Below, one piece after another: positions 48,918-61,300 of a DNA stretch of 64,000 bases. This DNA is from Diphasiastrum complanatum (Eukaryota; Streptophyta; Lycopodiopsida; Lycopodiales; Lycopodiaceae). The stretch is taken from the NCBI GenBank assembly GCA_029204225.1, contig CM055099.1, positions 63,504,142 to 63,568,141 of the forward strand. Direction: 5' to 3'. Each line of letters starts with the position of its first letter. The stretch's first letter is position 1. Made by a program: the position numbers and the translations under genes. A model generated the notes under the pieces. It was not told where the DNA came from. It saw only the letters and a list, made by a program, of their open reading frames with translations, and did not search any database.

Positions 48918-51249
48918 GAATGTTCATGCAAATGTTATAAATAGAGAATACCAAACTAGGATTGCCTCATAGGTTAGTCTTGTCCTAGTTTAGATTCACC
49001 AAATAAATAAATTGAATTGAATATCATTTTGTGAAATCCTTGGTGATGTAAGAATCTCTTTTCACATCATAGTGAGCCCCACGTTTTCTCACATTTGACA
49101 TGTTGCTCTCAATCCTTCTTATCAAAACTTCTTCCTTTGGGCGTTAAGTCATTTTGAAAAATGTCTATAATTTTCTCATCACACAATTTTTTGAAAAATG
49201 ACATATTTGTCTCAATCAAATCACATGCTGTAACTTGCGTCCTAAGTACCATATATAATAGGTGTACTATATTTATAGCCTCATTCTTTATTCTAAAAGC
49301 ATATACAAATAATATGAGAATTTAAAGTTTTTTCATAGGTTTGTAAGTTTAACTTCTATGTTTTGATTGAGAATAATTTAAATTATGTTGTCGCTTATAT
49401 GTTTGGGCATCATTCTACTTATTCATACTAATTATACTTTACTTGAATGGTTGGGACAACATCAAATTAATATTTTCAAAAGTAGACCATTTATAATCAA
49501 TTACTACAATCTATTAATCTAGAGATATTTTGTAGGTGTTATACATCAATAAACTAGCCATTGGATCTAATGCAAGCCCTTCTTTATTTAATATATCTCT
49601 AGAATTTCACAATTGTACAAACTTTGCAATATTGGCATCTAGAAAAGAAGTGGTTGAACACCTCACCAAAGTACTGCATGATTGTTTGTCAAATTCTTCT
49701 TGTTCTCCATACATATCTTAAAAACCTAGCAATAAATTTATGCAATGCTAAAATCTAGATACCTTGACATGCAAGTTCCGTTTTTAGATTTTGAAAACAA
49801 TTCAATAGAATTTACATATGCAGACACATTCTTTTTATAGAATTAGACAACAACTTTTCAAAGTCTTCGTTTTCGGATCAATCCCTTTGTAAAATATGTT
49901 TCTCCAACAAAATAAGAGAGTAGATTAGTACCTTTCAAAGTCGAGATCCCATATTTTTTTTCACATTAACAAGATCTCATATTGAGCAATATGCACAAAT
50001 TTGAATTAGCATGTATAATAATTATAAATATTGTTTTTTTTTTCCGTTTCAAATGCTATCTAAATACATTTGTCATAAAATAAAAACAACCATTATTTTC
50101 ACTTTTGGTCTTTTCTGTCTACTTAAAAATTTCTAGACATCCCCCATTATAACTCAAGCTTGAAATTCCTATTTCTGCATGAGAATTTGACATGTTGGAG
50201 CCACTTGGCTAAATAAGTTTTTTGCCATCGCTGAGAGGCTAAATTGTACATACTACACATAATGAGGCTAGTCAAACTAGCAATATTGCCTCGAAGAGAA
50301 ATCCAAGATTCCAATGATGAGAACTATCTGAAAGCACTTAAATATGTGCATGATATTGTAATGAGACCCAGCTGAATTGTGTTTCACATGCTTTGTATAA
50401 TGAATTAGCTTTGTGTTTCCAAAGCTCTACAAAAAATAGCATTTGGAAGGTTTTCTTGACCCATAAACAAAAGTCTAGTTATTTAAGGAAAATGTGGAAC
50501 ATGCTCTAAGGTGACCAAGATAATTGTCTTTATACTTATTAAAAAAAAAATCAATTTTGTGGGTTCTCAAGTGATCTATCTCTTTCTTTGTCTTAAATTA
50601 GTAATGATAAATAGCTTGGAGGCCCACACGCCATAATTCATCCATATCGATCATGTTTTGTGGACTCTATTGAGTACCTTCTTGATATTAAACACTTCAA
50701 GGAACTTGGTGTTTATGTTTTTGGAATTAAAGTCTCCCTACCAATTTTGAGCCTTTGTTTCCTTGGGAGCATTATTATGTCAACATTAAGACATCAACAA
50801 CAAAAATTATTCAACATGTATTGAAAACGATAGATTCCTTACTTGTAAATGAGATATTGTTTTGTGATGTCGACGTTCCACCTCTAATAATTTCCAAACA
50901 AGAGAGCATCCTTTTGCCATAAATTTGGAGTCCACATATGAGATTAACTGATTTTCCAAAAAATAATATACTTTATACACCACAACTTGTAGTACTCAGA
51001 TAAATCAATTGCTTCGCAAATTTGATAACGTAATTTTATTGATAAGCATTCTAAATTGAATCTCAATTTCTTTGAAGGCCTTGGACCATGTCCTTCACTG
51101 CAACAACATAAGTCTACTAGCCTACATAATGTACCTTGTCTTTTACTAAAGATTGCAAAATGCAATGTTCTCCCCACCTAAAGAGAAATATCAAACATCA
51201 TAATACCATATACAAAAATAGAATACTTCAACAATATAACTTTGTATAA
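48918..51249. other. Intergenic, no gene recognised
   Basis: AT-rich sequence. Short frames at 49536-49721 and 50944-51177 have no recognisable motif. A small TGTGAAA...TTTTCACA inverted repeat at about 49034-49070 may be the scar of an LTR end. Confidence 0.4.
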
Positions 51250-52627
51250 TAGATTTGAGGTGAATTTAACAAACTCTTCCTCAATCTCAATTAGAAATTA
51301 CTCATTTAATCTAAGAAAAATGGAGTGAATATTGCTCTTAAAATGTTTTTATTAAGCTAAATCTTGAAAAAGAAAACAATATTGAAGATGGTAAATCCTC
51401 TTGTTCACATTTTCATTATTCATTTTTTAAGCATGATGTATATTATAGATCCAAGTATTGCACAGGCATTGATCACTGTGACCACAGACCAATCTATCAG
51501 AAGGTTTCAATGATTACAAAGCTGAAGCACCAGTTTTACCTCAAGCTAAAAGAATTCATATAGGTTTCTAGTAAAAAAATCCATAACAAATGTGGGCTAT
51601 GAATACTCACAAAAATAAATACATGAAAGATTGGACACCTAATATAGCATATAGGAATTAATCAAGAGCATAGAGCACTACATCAACAATAATAGAACTT
51701 TTTGATGTGTTTACCAATTTATGAGATATCAAACTAATGCTCATACTATATGTGCTTCAAGGTTAAGTGTATGAATGTGCCTACATATGAGAAAATGAAT
51801 TAAGGTATGATGGATGCAACCTAAATGAGATGAAATTGGGTGACATTTTTTAAAGATAAAAGGCATAGTTTTTGTAGAGTTTCAGGTCCTTGAGAAAAGA
51901 TTATCACAAGAATCTTGCAAGCCAAAGCATGACAATATAAATTTAAGGAAACATCTTGGTAAGTATAGTGTAACTAAATGATTTGTTGTTGGACTACCCA
52001 TAATTTAAAGTTTGGATTCCTTTGTTTATTAAAATCTAGGTTTCTAGAAAGACATTAGAAGCCTCCTACTCTAGGGTTGTGGTAGTTTACTTAGTCATCA
52101 ATTGATTCCTCACATGTACACTCAAAGTTAAACATCACACATTTGTTATTTTCATTTTGCATTAACATTAAAGTCAAGGATGAAATTGCTCCTTGGCCAA
52201 AGGGTACTCTTGCTAAGTTCATGGGGCGCATGAGATTCGATGGCCTCTTTAGCATCCACCTCAATGATGCCTTGGACGGATATTTTTCATTATGGATATC
52301 TCTTCAAATTTTATGCGCAAGACATGTAGTAATGGTATCAACCTCACCATTACCCTGACTAACCAAAGAAGCTTACGTATCAGCACAGACCTAATCACTT
52401 ACATCATCCTTTTTTAAAAGGTATGGCTTTTGTTGAAGAATTTTCCCTTTTAGCTTGGTAAGAGTGAATAATAATGTCCGAGAGTTTCCAGAAAACGAAA
52501 GAATATTAAATGGTACATGCCACCTTATCCTGCTGCTCTCTCCTATGCCACACGATCTCACGTCCAATACAGAAATATAAAACAAGAGTCGAGTGCATAT
52601 TATCTACCCATCTCTCGCAAAAACACC

Positions 52628-54241
52628 ATGGCTTCCTCCAACCCCACTACCTCTATTTCCAATACCATTTCTCTCCATCGCCACCGCCATGCCCACCAGC
52701 TTCCTCCTCCTCCTCATGTGCTTCTTCTTCCCTTCCCTGCGCAAGGCCACACTATCCCCTTACTTAACCTCGCCAAATTTCTGGCTTCTAAAGGTGTGGC
52801 CGTCACCTATGTCTGTGTTCGGCATCGCATCTCTAGATTGCAGCGTGATCATGCTGCTGCGGGTCTTGATCCTCTCATTCGTCTGGTGGGCTTGCCAGAA
52901 AGGGTGCCGATTGGGGAGCTGGGCATCGATGAGGGCATTGATATCGCTCCTTGGATGATGGAGGTGGCAGCTAGCATGGAAAATGACTTTGTGCAGCTGA
53001 TGCATGAACTAAGAACTGCAGCAGCAGGAGTTGTCTCGGAAGAGTCTTTAGGAGCTCCAATCGCCGTTGTTTACGATGTGTTCCTGTGGTGGGCACTCGA
53101 CGTTGTCGTCAGTATGAAAATGAACTACTATACATTCTTCACTTCTCCTGCATCCGCACTCTCAGTCATGCTTCATATGCCGCTTTTGATCTCCCAGGGT
53201 TACGTTCCTTTGAGGTTGTCCGTCGAAGCTAGGCTTATTACGCTGCCGGGGCTGGCGCCTACTTGGGATAGGGAGCTTCTTTATTTTGTCCGTGATTCCA
53301 AGGCTGCTGTGCAGAAAATTATAGATAGCGCTTTAAAATTAACTGAAACTCAAACCATCCTTATCAATACATGTCATGAGCTAGAACCTTATGTAATCGA
53401 TGCCCTGCAAAATTATGAGAATGTTCATCAAGCGAAGATCGACGTTCGGGCTCTGGGTCCTCTGCTTCCACTAGAACTATCAATTAATGACAATCATGTA
53501 GATATTCTCTACTTGCAGGGAGACAATAGAAAGCAAGAGGAGACGGGATGCTTGGAATGGCTCGACTCTCAGTCTCCAGCATCCGTTTTATATGTGTCCT
53601 TCGGTAGCATTTTCATTCCTTCCCTTGAGAACATAACCGAGCTCGCTCTCGGATTAGAAGCCAGCACTCATGCTTTTCTTTGGGTGTTGAGACCGCCTCC
53701 AGGTGTCGCCTCGAGAGATAAGAGTTTTTCAATCTCTAAGTTGCTTCCGGAAGGCTTTGAGTCTCGCACAAAGGATAGAGGCTTTATCATTTCTCCCACG
53801 GCTCCTCAGCTATCAATTCTTTCCCATACTTCCACGGGCGGATTTCTTACCCATTGTGGGTGGAACTCAACTCTAGAGAGTGTATCCATGGGCGTTCCGT
53901 TGATTGCGTATCCTCAGTTCGCTGAACAGAAGACGAACTGCAGGATGATAGTTGATCAGTGGAAAGTCGGTATACAACTTGAAACTGACGAAAATGAGAG
54001 ACTACGCAAAGAAGATGTAGAGAAAGTCGTGAGGATTCTGATGGAAGGAGAGGAAGGGAAGCGAATGAAGGGGAATGTCAGACAGCTCAGAGATATAACA
54101 AGAAGGTGTCTGAAGAAAGGGGGATCCAGTTACACAAACCTTCAGGTACTTGTGCAGGAGCTTTTCAAACTCTCTGCAAGTTCTACACATGAAGCTGATA
54201 ATCGTGTCAATATGGAGACTGGCCTGCCAGCAGCTCATTGA
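52628..54241 (+). CDS. UDP-glycosyltransferase copy 2 (intact, 537 aa)
   Basis: This is a plant family-1 glycosyltransferase, expected to transfer sugar from a UDP-sugar to a small-molecule acceptor in the cytosol. Start: ATG 52628 (MASSNPTT), shared by all three copies and in context aaacaccATGg; the frame is also open upstream to 52517. A His/Pro-rich N-terminus is followed by the catalytic-His loop LLPFPAQGHTIPLL (His 41) and the partner Asp at about 150 (VVYDVFLWW). The PSPG donor box spans residues 391-434, with HCGWNSTLESVSMGVP and final FAEQ; the Gln end and the Trp of HCGW usually indicate UDP-glucose. The first PSPG residue is Thr rather than Trp. No intron, signal peptide or membrane segment. 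Acceptor unknown; tandem duplicate of copy 3. Confidence 0.92.
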   Translation: MASSNPTTSISNTISLHRHRHAHQLPPPPHVLLLPFPAQGHTIPLLNLAKFLASKGVAVTYVCVRHRISRLQRDHAAAGLDPLIRLVGLPERVPIGELGIDEGIDIAPWMMEVAASMENDFVQLMHELRTAAAGVVSEESLGAPIAVVYDVFLWWALDVVVSMKMNYYTFFTSPASALSVMLHMPLLISQGYVPLRLSVEARLITLPGLAPTWDRELLYFVRDSKAAVQKIIDSALKLTETQTILINTCHELEPYVIDALQNYENVHQAKIDVRALGPLLPLELSINDNHVDILYLQGDNRKQEETGCLEWLDSQSPASVLYVSFGSIFIPSLENITELALGLEASTHAFLWVLRPPPGVASRDKSFSISKLLPEGFESRTKDRGFIISPTAPQLSILSHTSTGGFLTHCGWNSTLESVSMGVPLIAYPQFAEQKTNCRMIVDQWKVGIQLETDENERLRKEDVEKVVRILMEGEEGKRMKGNVRQLRDITRRCLKKGGSSYTNLQVLVQELFKLSASSTHEADNRVNMETGLPAAH

Positions 54242-55788
54242 CCTGCGCATTGGCTTCAGGAGATGGATCAAATGCTCTGCTATGTGTGGATTATTCTGGT
54301 GCAACCCATTGTTTCCTAATATGATCAGAAAGAGATAATGTACAAGCATGAATTAAACTAGTAAATTGGATTTCTCAGAAAAGGTAACGTGGGTTGAACA
54401 TGCTGAATGCTGATTATATGTAGTGTATCATTCATGGAATCCTAGGACACTCTTTAGATTCCTCAATTGGCAAGTATTTATACATTTCATGGTAAAAGTA
54501 GTAATTCTTCATTAAAACTTTTATTAACTTTGTCAGGCATTACTATTAACCTATTATGATGATTTGCTAAAAGTTGAGATGCCAAATAATAACTTGCTAT
54601 GAGATAATTTTAATTTCATTATGAACTACAAAATAAATAAATAAGTCTATTGATATGATGCATTGGAATGGAATGCAAGTTCATATGTCCTCCTTGAATT
54701 CCATGATCATGATCATGGGTTGCTAGGTAGAATATGTTCAACCAAGCTAATCTTTTTTCATTACACTAAGCTTAATATGTAGTTCTCATTGAGAGAGTAA
54801 CCTCTTCCAAGTTGGCAATACAGTATACAATTTGCTTTCAATTTGTGTCCACATGTTGCTCAAGCAACGACAACATTAGAAAATTAAAATTCTTTGGTGC
54901 ATGAAATCCTCTTACATGATGAGCTCGAATCCTTTTGTGTACTATTGAGAAGCAAATATCTAGTAGGATTTTCATTGCATGAAATAGACTAAGGTGATCT
55001 TGAACCCGATGGAAAGGGCACCACGAAGTATCTTCCAATTGAGGTGAATTTAGCAAACAACTCTTCCTCAATCTTAATTAGATAATACTCATCCAATTGA
55101 GAGAAATGGAGTGAATATTGCTCTGAAAATGTTCTTATTAAGCTACATCTTGAAAAAGAAAAGAATGAAGATGGTAAATCATCATCCATTTTTAAGTAGG
55201 ATGTATATTATCGATTCAAGTATTGCATGTAGGCATTGAGCATTGTGACCGTGGACCAATCCATTAAAAGGCTTTAACAATATGAAGCCTCCAACTTTAG
55301 GGTTGTAGTAGTTTGTTTTGTCATCAAATGATTGCTCACATGTATGTTCAAAGTTAAACGTTACACATCTGTTGTTTTAACTTTAAAGTCAAGGATGGGA
55401 TTGCTCCTTGGCCAATGGCTACTTCGCTAACTACATGGGGCACATGAGATTGGATGGCCTCTTTAGTGTCTACCTCAATGATATGCACAAGAGAGAGGTA
55501 AGAATGGTATGAACCTCATCATTACCCTCATCAACCAATGAAGCTTACATATCAACACATACATAACCACTTGCATCATCCTTTTTGAAAAGGTAATGCA
55601 ACTCAAAAGCTTGGCTCATGTTGAAGATATTTCCCTGTAACCTTGGTAAGAGTGAAAACAATAGAATATCAAATGGTATATGCCACCTTATCCTGCTGCT
55701 CTCTCTGATGCCACGCAATCACACGTCCAATAGAGAAATATAAAACAAGAGTTGAGCGCATATTTTCTACCCCTCTCGCAAAAGCACC
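54242..55788. other. Flank between UGT copies 2 and 3
   Basis: Holds the 3' flank of copy 2 (repeated at 56965-57750), the duplication join at about 55036, and the upstream region of copy 3 with the leader words 'ccaccttatcctgctgctctct' (55682-) also present before copy 2 at 52520. No gene other than the UGTs. Confidence 0.6.
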
Positions 55789-56964
55789 ATGGCCTCCAAC
55801 ACCACTACCTCTCTTTCCAGTACCATTCCTCTCCATCGCCACCGCCACCGCCATGCCCAACAGCTTCCTCCGTCTCCTCCTCATGTGCTGCTTCTTCCCT
55901 TCCCTGCGCAAGTCCACACTATCCCCTTACTCAACCTCGCCAGATTTCTGGCTTCTAAAGGTGTGGCCGTCACCTATGTCTGTGTTCAACATCGCATCTC
56001 TAGAGTCTAAATTGCAGCGTGATCATGCTGCTGCGGGTCTTGACCCTCTCATTCGTCTGGTGGGCTTGCCAGAAAGGGTGCCGATGGGGGAGCTGTGCAT
56101 CGATGAGGGCACTGATATCGCTCCTTGGATGATGGAAGTGGCAGCTAGCATGGAAAATGACTGTGCAGCTGGTGCATGAACTAAGAACTGCAGCAGCAGG
56201 AGTAGTCTCGGAAGAGTCTTTAGGAGCTCCAATCGCCGTTGTTTACGATGTGTTCCTGTGGTGGACACTCGACGTTGTCGTCAGTATGAAAATGAACTAC
56301 TATACATTCTTCACTTCTCCTATATCCCTACTCTCAGTCATGCTTCATATGCCGCTTTTGATTCATCGCTCTCGGATTAGAAGCCAGCACTCATGCTTTT
56401 CTTTGGGTGTTGAGATCGCCTCCAGGTGTCGCCTCGAGAGATAAGAGTTTTTCAATCTCTAAGTTGCTTCCGGAAGGCTTTGAGTCTCGCACAAAGGATA
56501 GAGGCTTTATCATTTCTCCCACGGCTCCTCAGCTATCAATTCTTTCCCATACTTCCACGGGCGGATTTCTTACCCATTGTGGGTGGAACTCAACTCTAGA
56601 GAGCGTATCCATGGGCGTTCCGTTGATTGCGTATCCTCAGTTCGCAGAACAGAAGACGAACTGCTGGATGATAGTTGATCAGTGGAAAGTCGGTATACAA
56701 CTTGAAAATGACGAAAATGAGAGACTACGCAAAGAGGATGTAGAGAAAGTCGTGAGGATTCTGATGGAAGGAGAGGAGGGGAAGCGAATGAAGGGGAATG
56801 TCAGACAGCTCAGAGATATAACAAGAAGGTGTCTGAAGGAAGGGGGATCCAGTTACACAAACCTTCAAGAACTTGTGCAGGAGCTTTTCAAACTCTCTGC
56901 AAGTTCTACACATGAAGCTGATAATCGTGTCAATATGGAGACTGGCCTGCCAGCAGCTCATTGA
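55789..56964 (+). pseudogene. UDP-glycosyltransferase copy 3, multiply broken
   Basis: ATG 55789 (MASNTTTSLSS) opens as in copy 2. The catalytic loop reads PFPAQVHTIP, Gly changed to Val before the His. A 7-base excess near 56003-56012 ends the frame at 56010, as in copy 1. A further 2-base loss (copy 2 'gactttgtgc', here 'gactgtgc') lies at about 56160. At 56362 about 450 bp are missing compared with copy 2 (53191-53643 replaced by 'tcat'), removing the central region. The last part to 56964 is open and keeps the PSPG box (TAPQLSILSH, HCGWN, FAEQ). No working protein can be made. Confidence 0.92.
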
Positions 56965-58061
56965 CCTGCGCATTGGCTTCAGGAGATGGAGCAAATGCTC
57001 TGCTATGTGTGGATTATTCTGGTGCAACCCGTTGTTTCCCAATATGATCAGAAAGAGATAATGTACAGGCATGAATTAAACTAGTAAATTGGATTTCTCA
57101 GAAAAGGTAACGTGGGTTGAACATGCTGAATGCTGATTATATGTAGTGTATCATTCATTGAATCCTAGTACACTCTTTAGATTCCTCAACTGGCAAGTAT
57201 TTATAAATTTCATGATAAAAGTTGTAATTATTCATAAAAATTTTAACAACTTTGTCACGCATTAGTAGTAATTTAATGTGATGATTTGCTAAAAGTTGAG
57301 ATCCCACATAATAACTTGCTATGAGATAATATTAATTTCATTATAAACTACAAAATAAATAAATAAATCTATTGATATGATGCATTGGAATGGAATGCAA
57401 GTTCCTATGTTCTCCTCTGAATTCCATGATCAGGGATTGCTAAGTAGAATATGTTCAACCAAGCTAATCTTTTTCACTACACTAAGCTTAATATGTAGTT
57501 CTCATTGGAGACAATAACCTCTTCCAAGTTGGCAATACACTATACAATTTGCTTTCAATTTGTGTCCACATGTTGCTCAAGCAATGACAACATTAGAAAA
57601 ACAAACTTCTTCAGTGCATGAAATTTCTACATGATGAGATCAAATCCTTTTGTATACTTATGAGAAGCAAATATCTAGTAGGATTTTCATTGCATGAAAT
57701 AGACTAAGGTGATGTTGAACCTGATGGAAAGGTCGCCACGAAGTATCTTCCAAAGCATAAACAACTCAATAAGATTTTCTTTTGGATTTTGAAAACTTGA
57801 AAATGCATATAATGCCAAGTGCTCAAATTTTCTTTGTATTTTGAAGGCACCTCCAAAAGCATAATGTTCATATCCACATAAAACTAGAATTTTTTGTGAG
57901 CAATTTTGTCATAATTTTCAAGTGGACAAAGTTATGATGGAACATGCATGGAGACAACCAATGACGAGCTCCCACATAGCACATGCATATCTTGTCAAAT
58001 AATTTGATTTTTCTTTTTGTGAAAAATGAAAAAACTAGAAAAAAATTCAAAAAATTTAAAT
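56965..58061. other. 3' flank of UGT copy 3 and unassigned DNA
   Basis: To about 57750 it repeats 54242-55036. From 57751 to 58061 the sequence is A/T-rich, with nothing recognised; it joins the copia RT fragment after a run of 'aaaatt' words. Confidence 0.55.
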
Positions 58062-58336
58062 CTAGCATCTACCATATGAAATCTTTTAAGAATAGAACTA
58101 GCATACTTCTCTTGAAAAATGAAAGTAGAATGAGAAGTTCTAAATACCTCTATTCCCAAGATATAATGCAAAAGACCAAGGTCATGCACCTCAAACTGCT
58201 TTTTGAGTGCAATCTTGATATCATCAATATCTTGATTGTTTCTTCCACTCAAAATGATATCATCCACATAGATTAGAAGAATAGTAACATTATTTCCAAC
58301 TAATCTAAAATAAATTGAATGATCATACTCACTCAT
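58062..58336 (-). pseudogene. copia RT fragment of the B family
   Basis: The minus strand reads SEYDHSIYFRLVGNN, the active site LLIYVDDIILSG with intact YVDD, and HDLGLLHYILGIEVFRTS, closely like copia B at 41371-41700. It is bounded abruptly on both sides, with no LTR or other pol part. It is a small orphan piece, perhaps captured in the rearrangement that placed the transposase-like gene. Confidence 0.85.
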
Positions 58337-58349
58337 TATGAAGTTTTGA

Positions 58350-61300
58350 GAAAGTAGCGTCGAGTCTCAACGGATGACCAATCAAAAGACAATACTAAAA
58401 GGCGCAAACTAGATGTTCTAACACCAGCTGGTGGTGCTAGTAAAAGACGCAAGAGATTGACGAAAGAATTTTTGAATAACATGGTCGGAGATCATTTCCA
58501 AAGCACCAAACATATGAAGCAATTCATGAAGGGTAAAGATTTGATGCAGATTGTGGAAAATGAAACGAGTGATTCATTTCGTTTAAAGATTGCAAGAAGA
58601 CTTGCTACTAGGTTTCAACCGAATCCAAATGTTAGAGAAATAGTTTATGCATGTGATTAAGGAGGTGTGAGTCGAAAAGGATATAGAGCATTGAAAAAAT
58701 TTATGAAAAAATCTGACCAAAACGGATTGAAACGACATATTACTTGCTTACAAATTGCTTCAAACTACAAAGCGAGAATGCAATTCATTTATAGAAAATG
58801 AATTAGGTGAATTCTTCCATATTCAGGATACTTTTAAAATATCCAGAAAGCAAAAGGGATCTATTGTTCGTTTTCATTATAACCAATACAACAATATATT
58901 TTTGGATCTGAAAAAGGTCCAAGCAATGATGATACGACATTACAATGTCAAAAGAGATGGTGAGTTCGTTTCACAACAATTTCAATTATTATTTTTCTAT
59001 TTTTTGTAAGCAACAATTATTGTATGTTATTTACAAGAATTTGGTATTGCAGATATTGGAGGCAAAGCTATATTTGTCATAAAGTTGGATGAAGCGGAGA
59101 TCGTAAAAGGTCACAAACTAGAACGTGTCACAATCACGTTGATGAACCAAGCATTGCAGGAGTCAACTGGAAGTGAGTCCAATAAATTTAGTGTGCAATC
59201 CGAAAATCATATATGGTGGATAGCTGCATTCGAAGTTCATAAAGAGACCCACGATGTGTTGAAGTGGGTATTTGAACGATGCAATATATCCAAGGTAATA
59301 CAAGCACAAAATGGAGGACAATTGCTAAGTGTTGATAAGCAAAATTTTATTGTGGAATGGCACTTAGCTGCCGATTTGAAGACCCTAAAATGCATGTTTG
59401 GTTGCAGGCTCGGTGCGAATGCCAAACATTTTTGCATATATTGTATGTTTGAAAGTGGCCGAAATAAAGGTGTGTTGCATTGCAACCAACGAGTTCCACC
59501 AAACAGGCACAATCTAGACAAAGCATGGAGTCCGTATTAGAGATTATTCTCGAAAGAGTCCATTTTTGCATGATGCATGGTGAATTGCGGATATTGGACA
59601 AGTTGTTATATTTGCATTGTTGCTATGCATTGAATATGCAATCCAAATCACGCGCGGATGTTAGCATTCAAAATCTAGAGATAGTATTATCAGAAATGGG
59701 ACTTCACGGAGGCCATGTGAATCTTTCCAAGGACTTTGAGTTGAGTGGAAAAACTCAAGACTTGCCGGCAAAAGTTTCCATGGGGGGTGCAAAAGCAAGG
59801 CATTTCTTGTCAAATCATACTGGACGAGAAAGTAGTCTTCAATGGGAGTATTGGAAGAGAGTGTGTGAATGCACAACAAATATTGGCTCGGATCCCCGTA
59901 TGGCTGCCACACGTGCAAAGGTGTGGCAAGCATTTGATGCTTTGTCACTGACTATCAATAAAAAAGACTTGAGGGAGGAAGATTACGATAGATATCATAC
60001 AGAAGTACAAGCATTCACTTGATTGATGATTGATGCATGGGGAGAAACACACATCACTCATTATATGGTCAGTGTTTTGTCTTTATTTTTTTCTTTGTAA
60101 GTTCTATCCAAGTGAAATGTACTAGTTAGATTCTTTTGCAAACATCACATTTTGTACGCTCATGGACCTTGGTTTTTAAAGACATATGGATCATTGGCTA
60201 TTTGGAATACCCAAGGGATGGAGAAGAGTCATTACAGGGCCAAGGTGCGTATTTCAAAAATTCAAGACATGGTGGAGGTAAAGGTCTTAGCAATGCCTTG
60301 GTAGAGATATTTCAGTGGTTTTATAGAGGAGTTTTGAGCAAACAAAACATCGAAGAAACACAGGCTCGAGGGTTGACTTCAATGATCTCTTCATCAAATT
60401 TAGTCAGGAGACCGCCTGGAAGTCATCCACAGCTAATGCAAGGCATAGGGAATGGAGGATGTCTCGGATTTGTGTAGGGAAGCAGTGGGTCCCTCGACAA
60501 AAAACATCCAATGAAGAGATTGGCATTTCAGAAATAGCACACAATGAACAAATAGAATCTATTGAGAATATCACATTGTTTTGAAGTATAGTGGTATAAT
60601 TTATTTGATTACTATGAATAGACTTTATTTGGTACAATATTAAAATCATGTCTATTTTTGAAAAACTTTTCCCTGTATAAAACCACTTTATCTCATTTTC
60701 AAGCACACATATTTCTTGCTCTCTTGGCTTTCTTAGTTTCGGTAAATGCTTTGCACTTGCGCTCGTACTAATATCTTTTGTATTGTCTCATTACGTTGAT
60801 GATGCATCCTTTGAAGACAAAGTTGGCAAATCTATTGGCCGACACAACATTTGCTGATCAAATAGATCGCATCTATGCTATGTTCACTGCCAAAGTAGAT
60901 ACCCTAGCAACTCTATGTGCAAATAGTGATGATTTCAAGTATGTAAGTGAGTATATAGAAGAGAACTTGATGCCTTACTCGGTAAGAATACATGGCAATG
61001 ATATTTCTTGAATGTCGTATAATTTGCTAGCATATATATGGAAAGGAGATAGAGCTTTTGCTGCCCGACTCAATAGGTTTGTTAGCCACCTAGGGAACGA
61101 GCACTTTTTGGAGTTAACGCGCGATCAACAAGTAAATTTTAATCTCAAAAGTGTAGGAAACAAGTTCTTGTCAGGTGAAATTACTGTGATTTTTTTGTTG
61201 AATGAATTTCCTACAAATATTGTTGAAGAAAAACACGAGCCTAGCATGAACGTCAGCGAAACGGAAGAGCAAGAAGTAGAAGAGGAATTAATACCCGTGA

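Larger units (their letters stand above)
51250..57770 (+). repeat. Tandem segmental duplication carrying UGT copies 2 and 3
   Basis: Two direct units: about 51250-55036 and 55037-57770. Each starts near 'gaggtgaattta.caaac', has shared text such as 'aaagtcaaggatg..attgctccttggccaa' and 'catgggg', then a UGT, then about 800 bp of near-identical 3' flank ending 'cacgaagtatcttcca'. Unit 1 has about 600 bp more between 51420 and 52060. The join lies just after 'cgaagtatcttcca' at about 55036. Confidence 0.8.

Noticed and set aside
50944-51177. 77-codon minus-strand ORF in the intergenic region
   Set aside because: No recognisable domain, start context or repeat copy.
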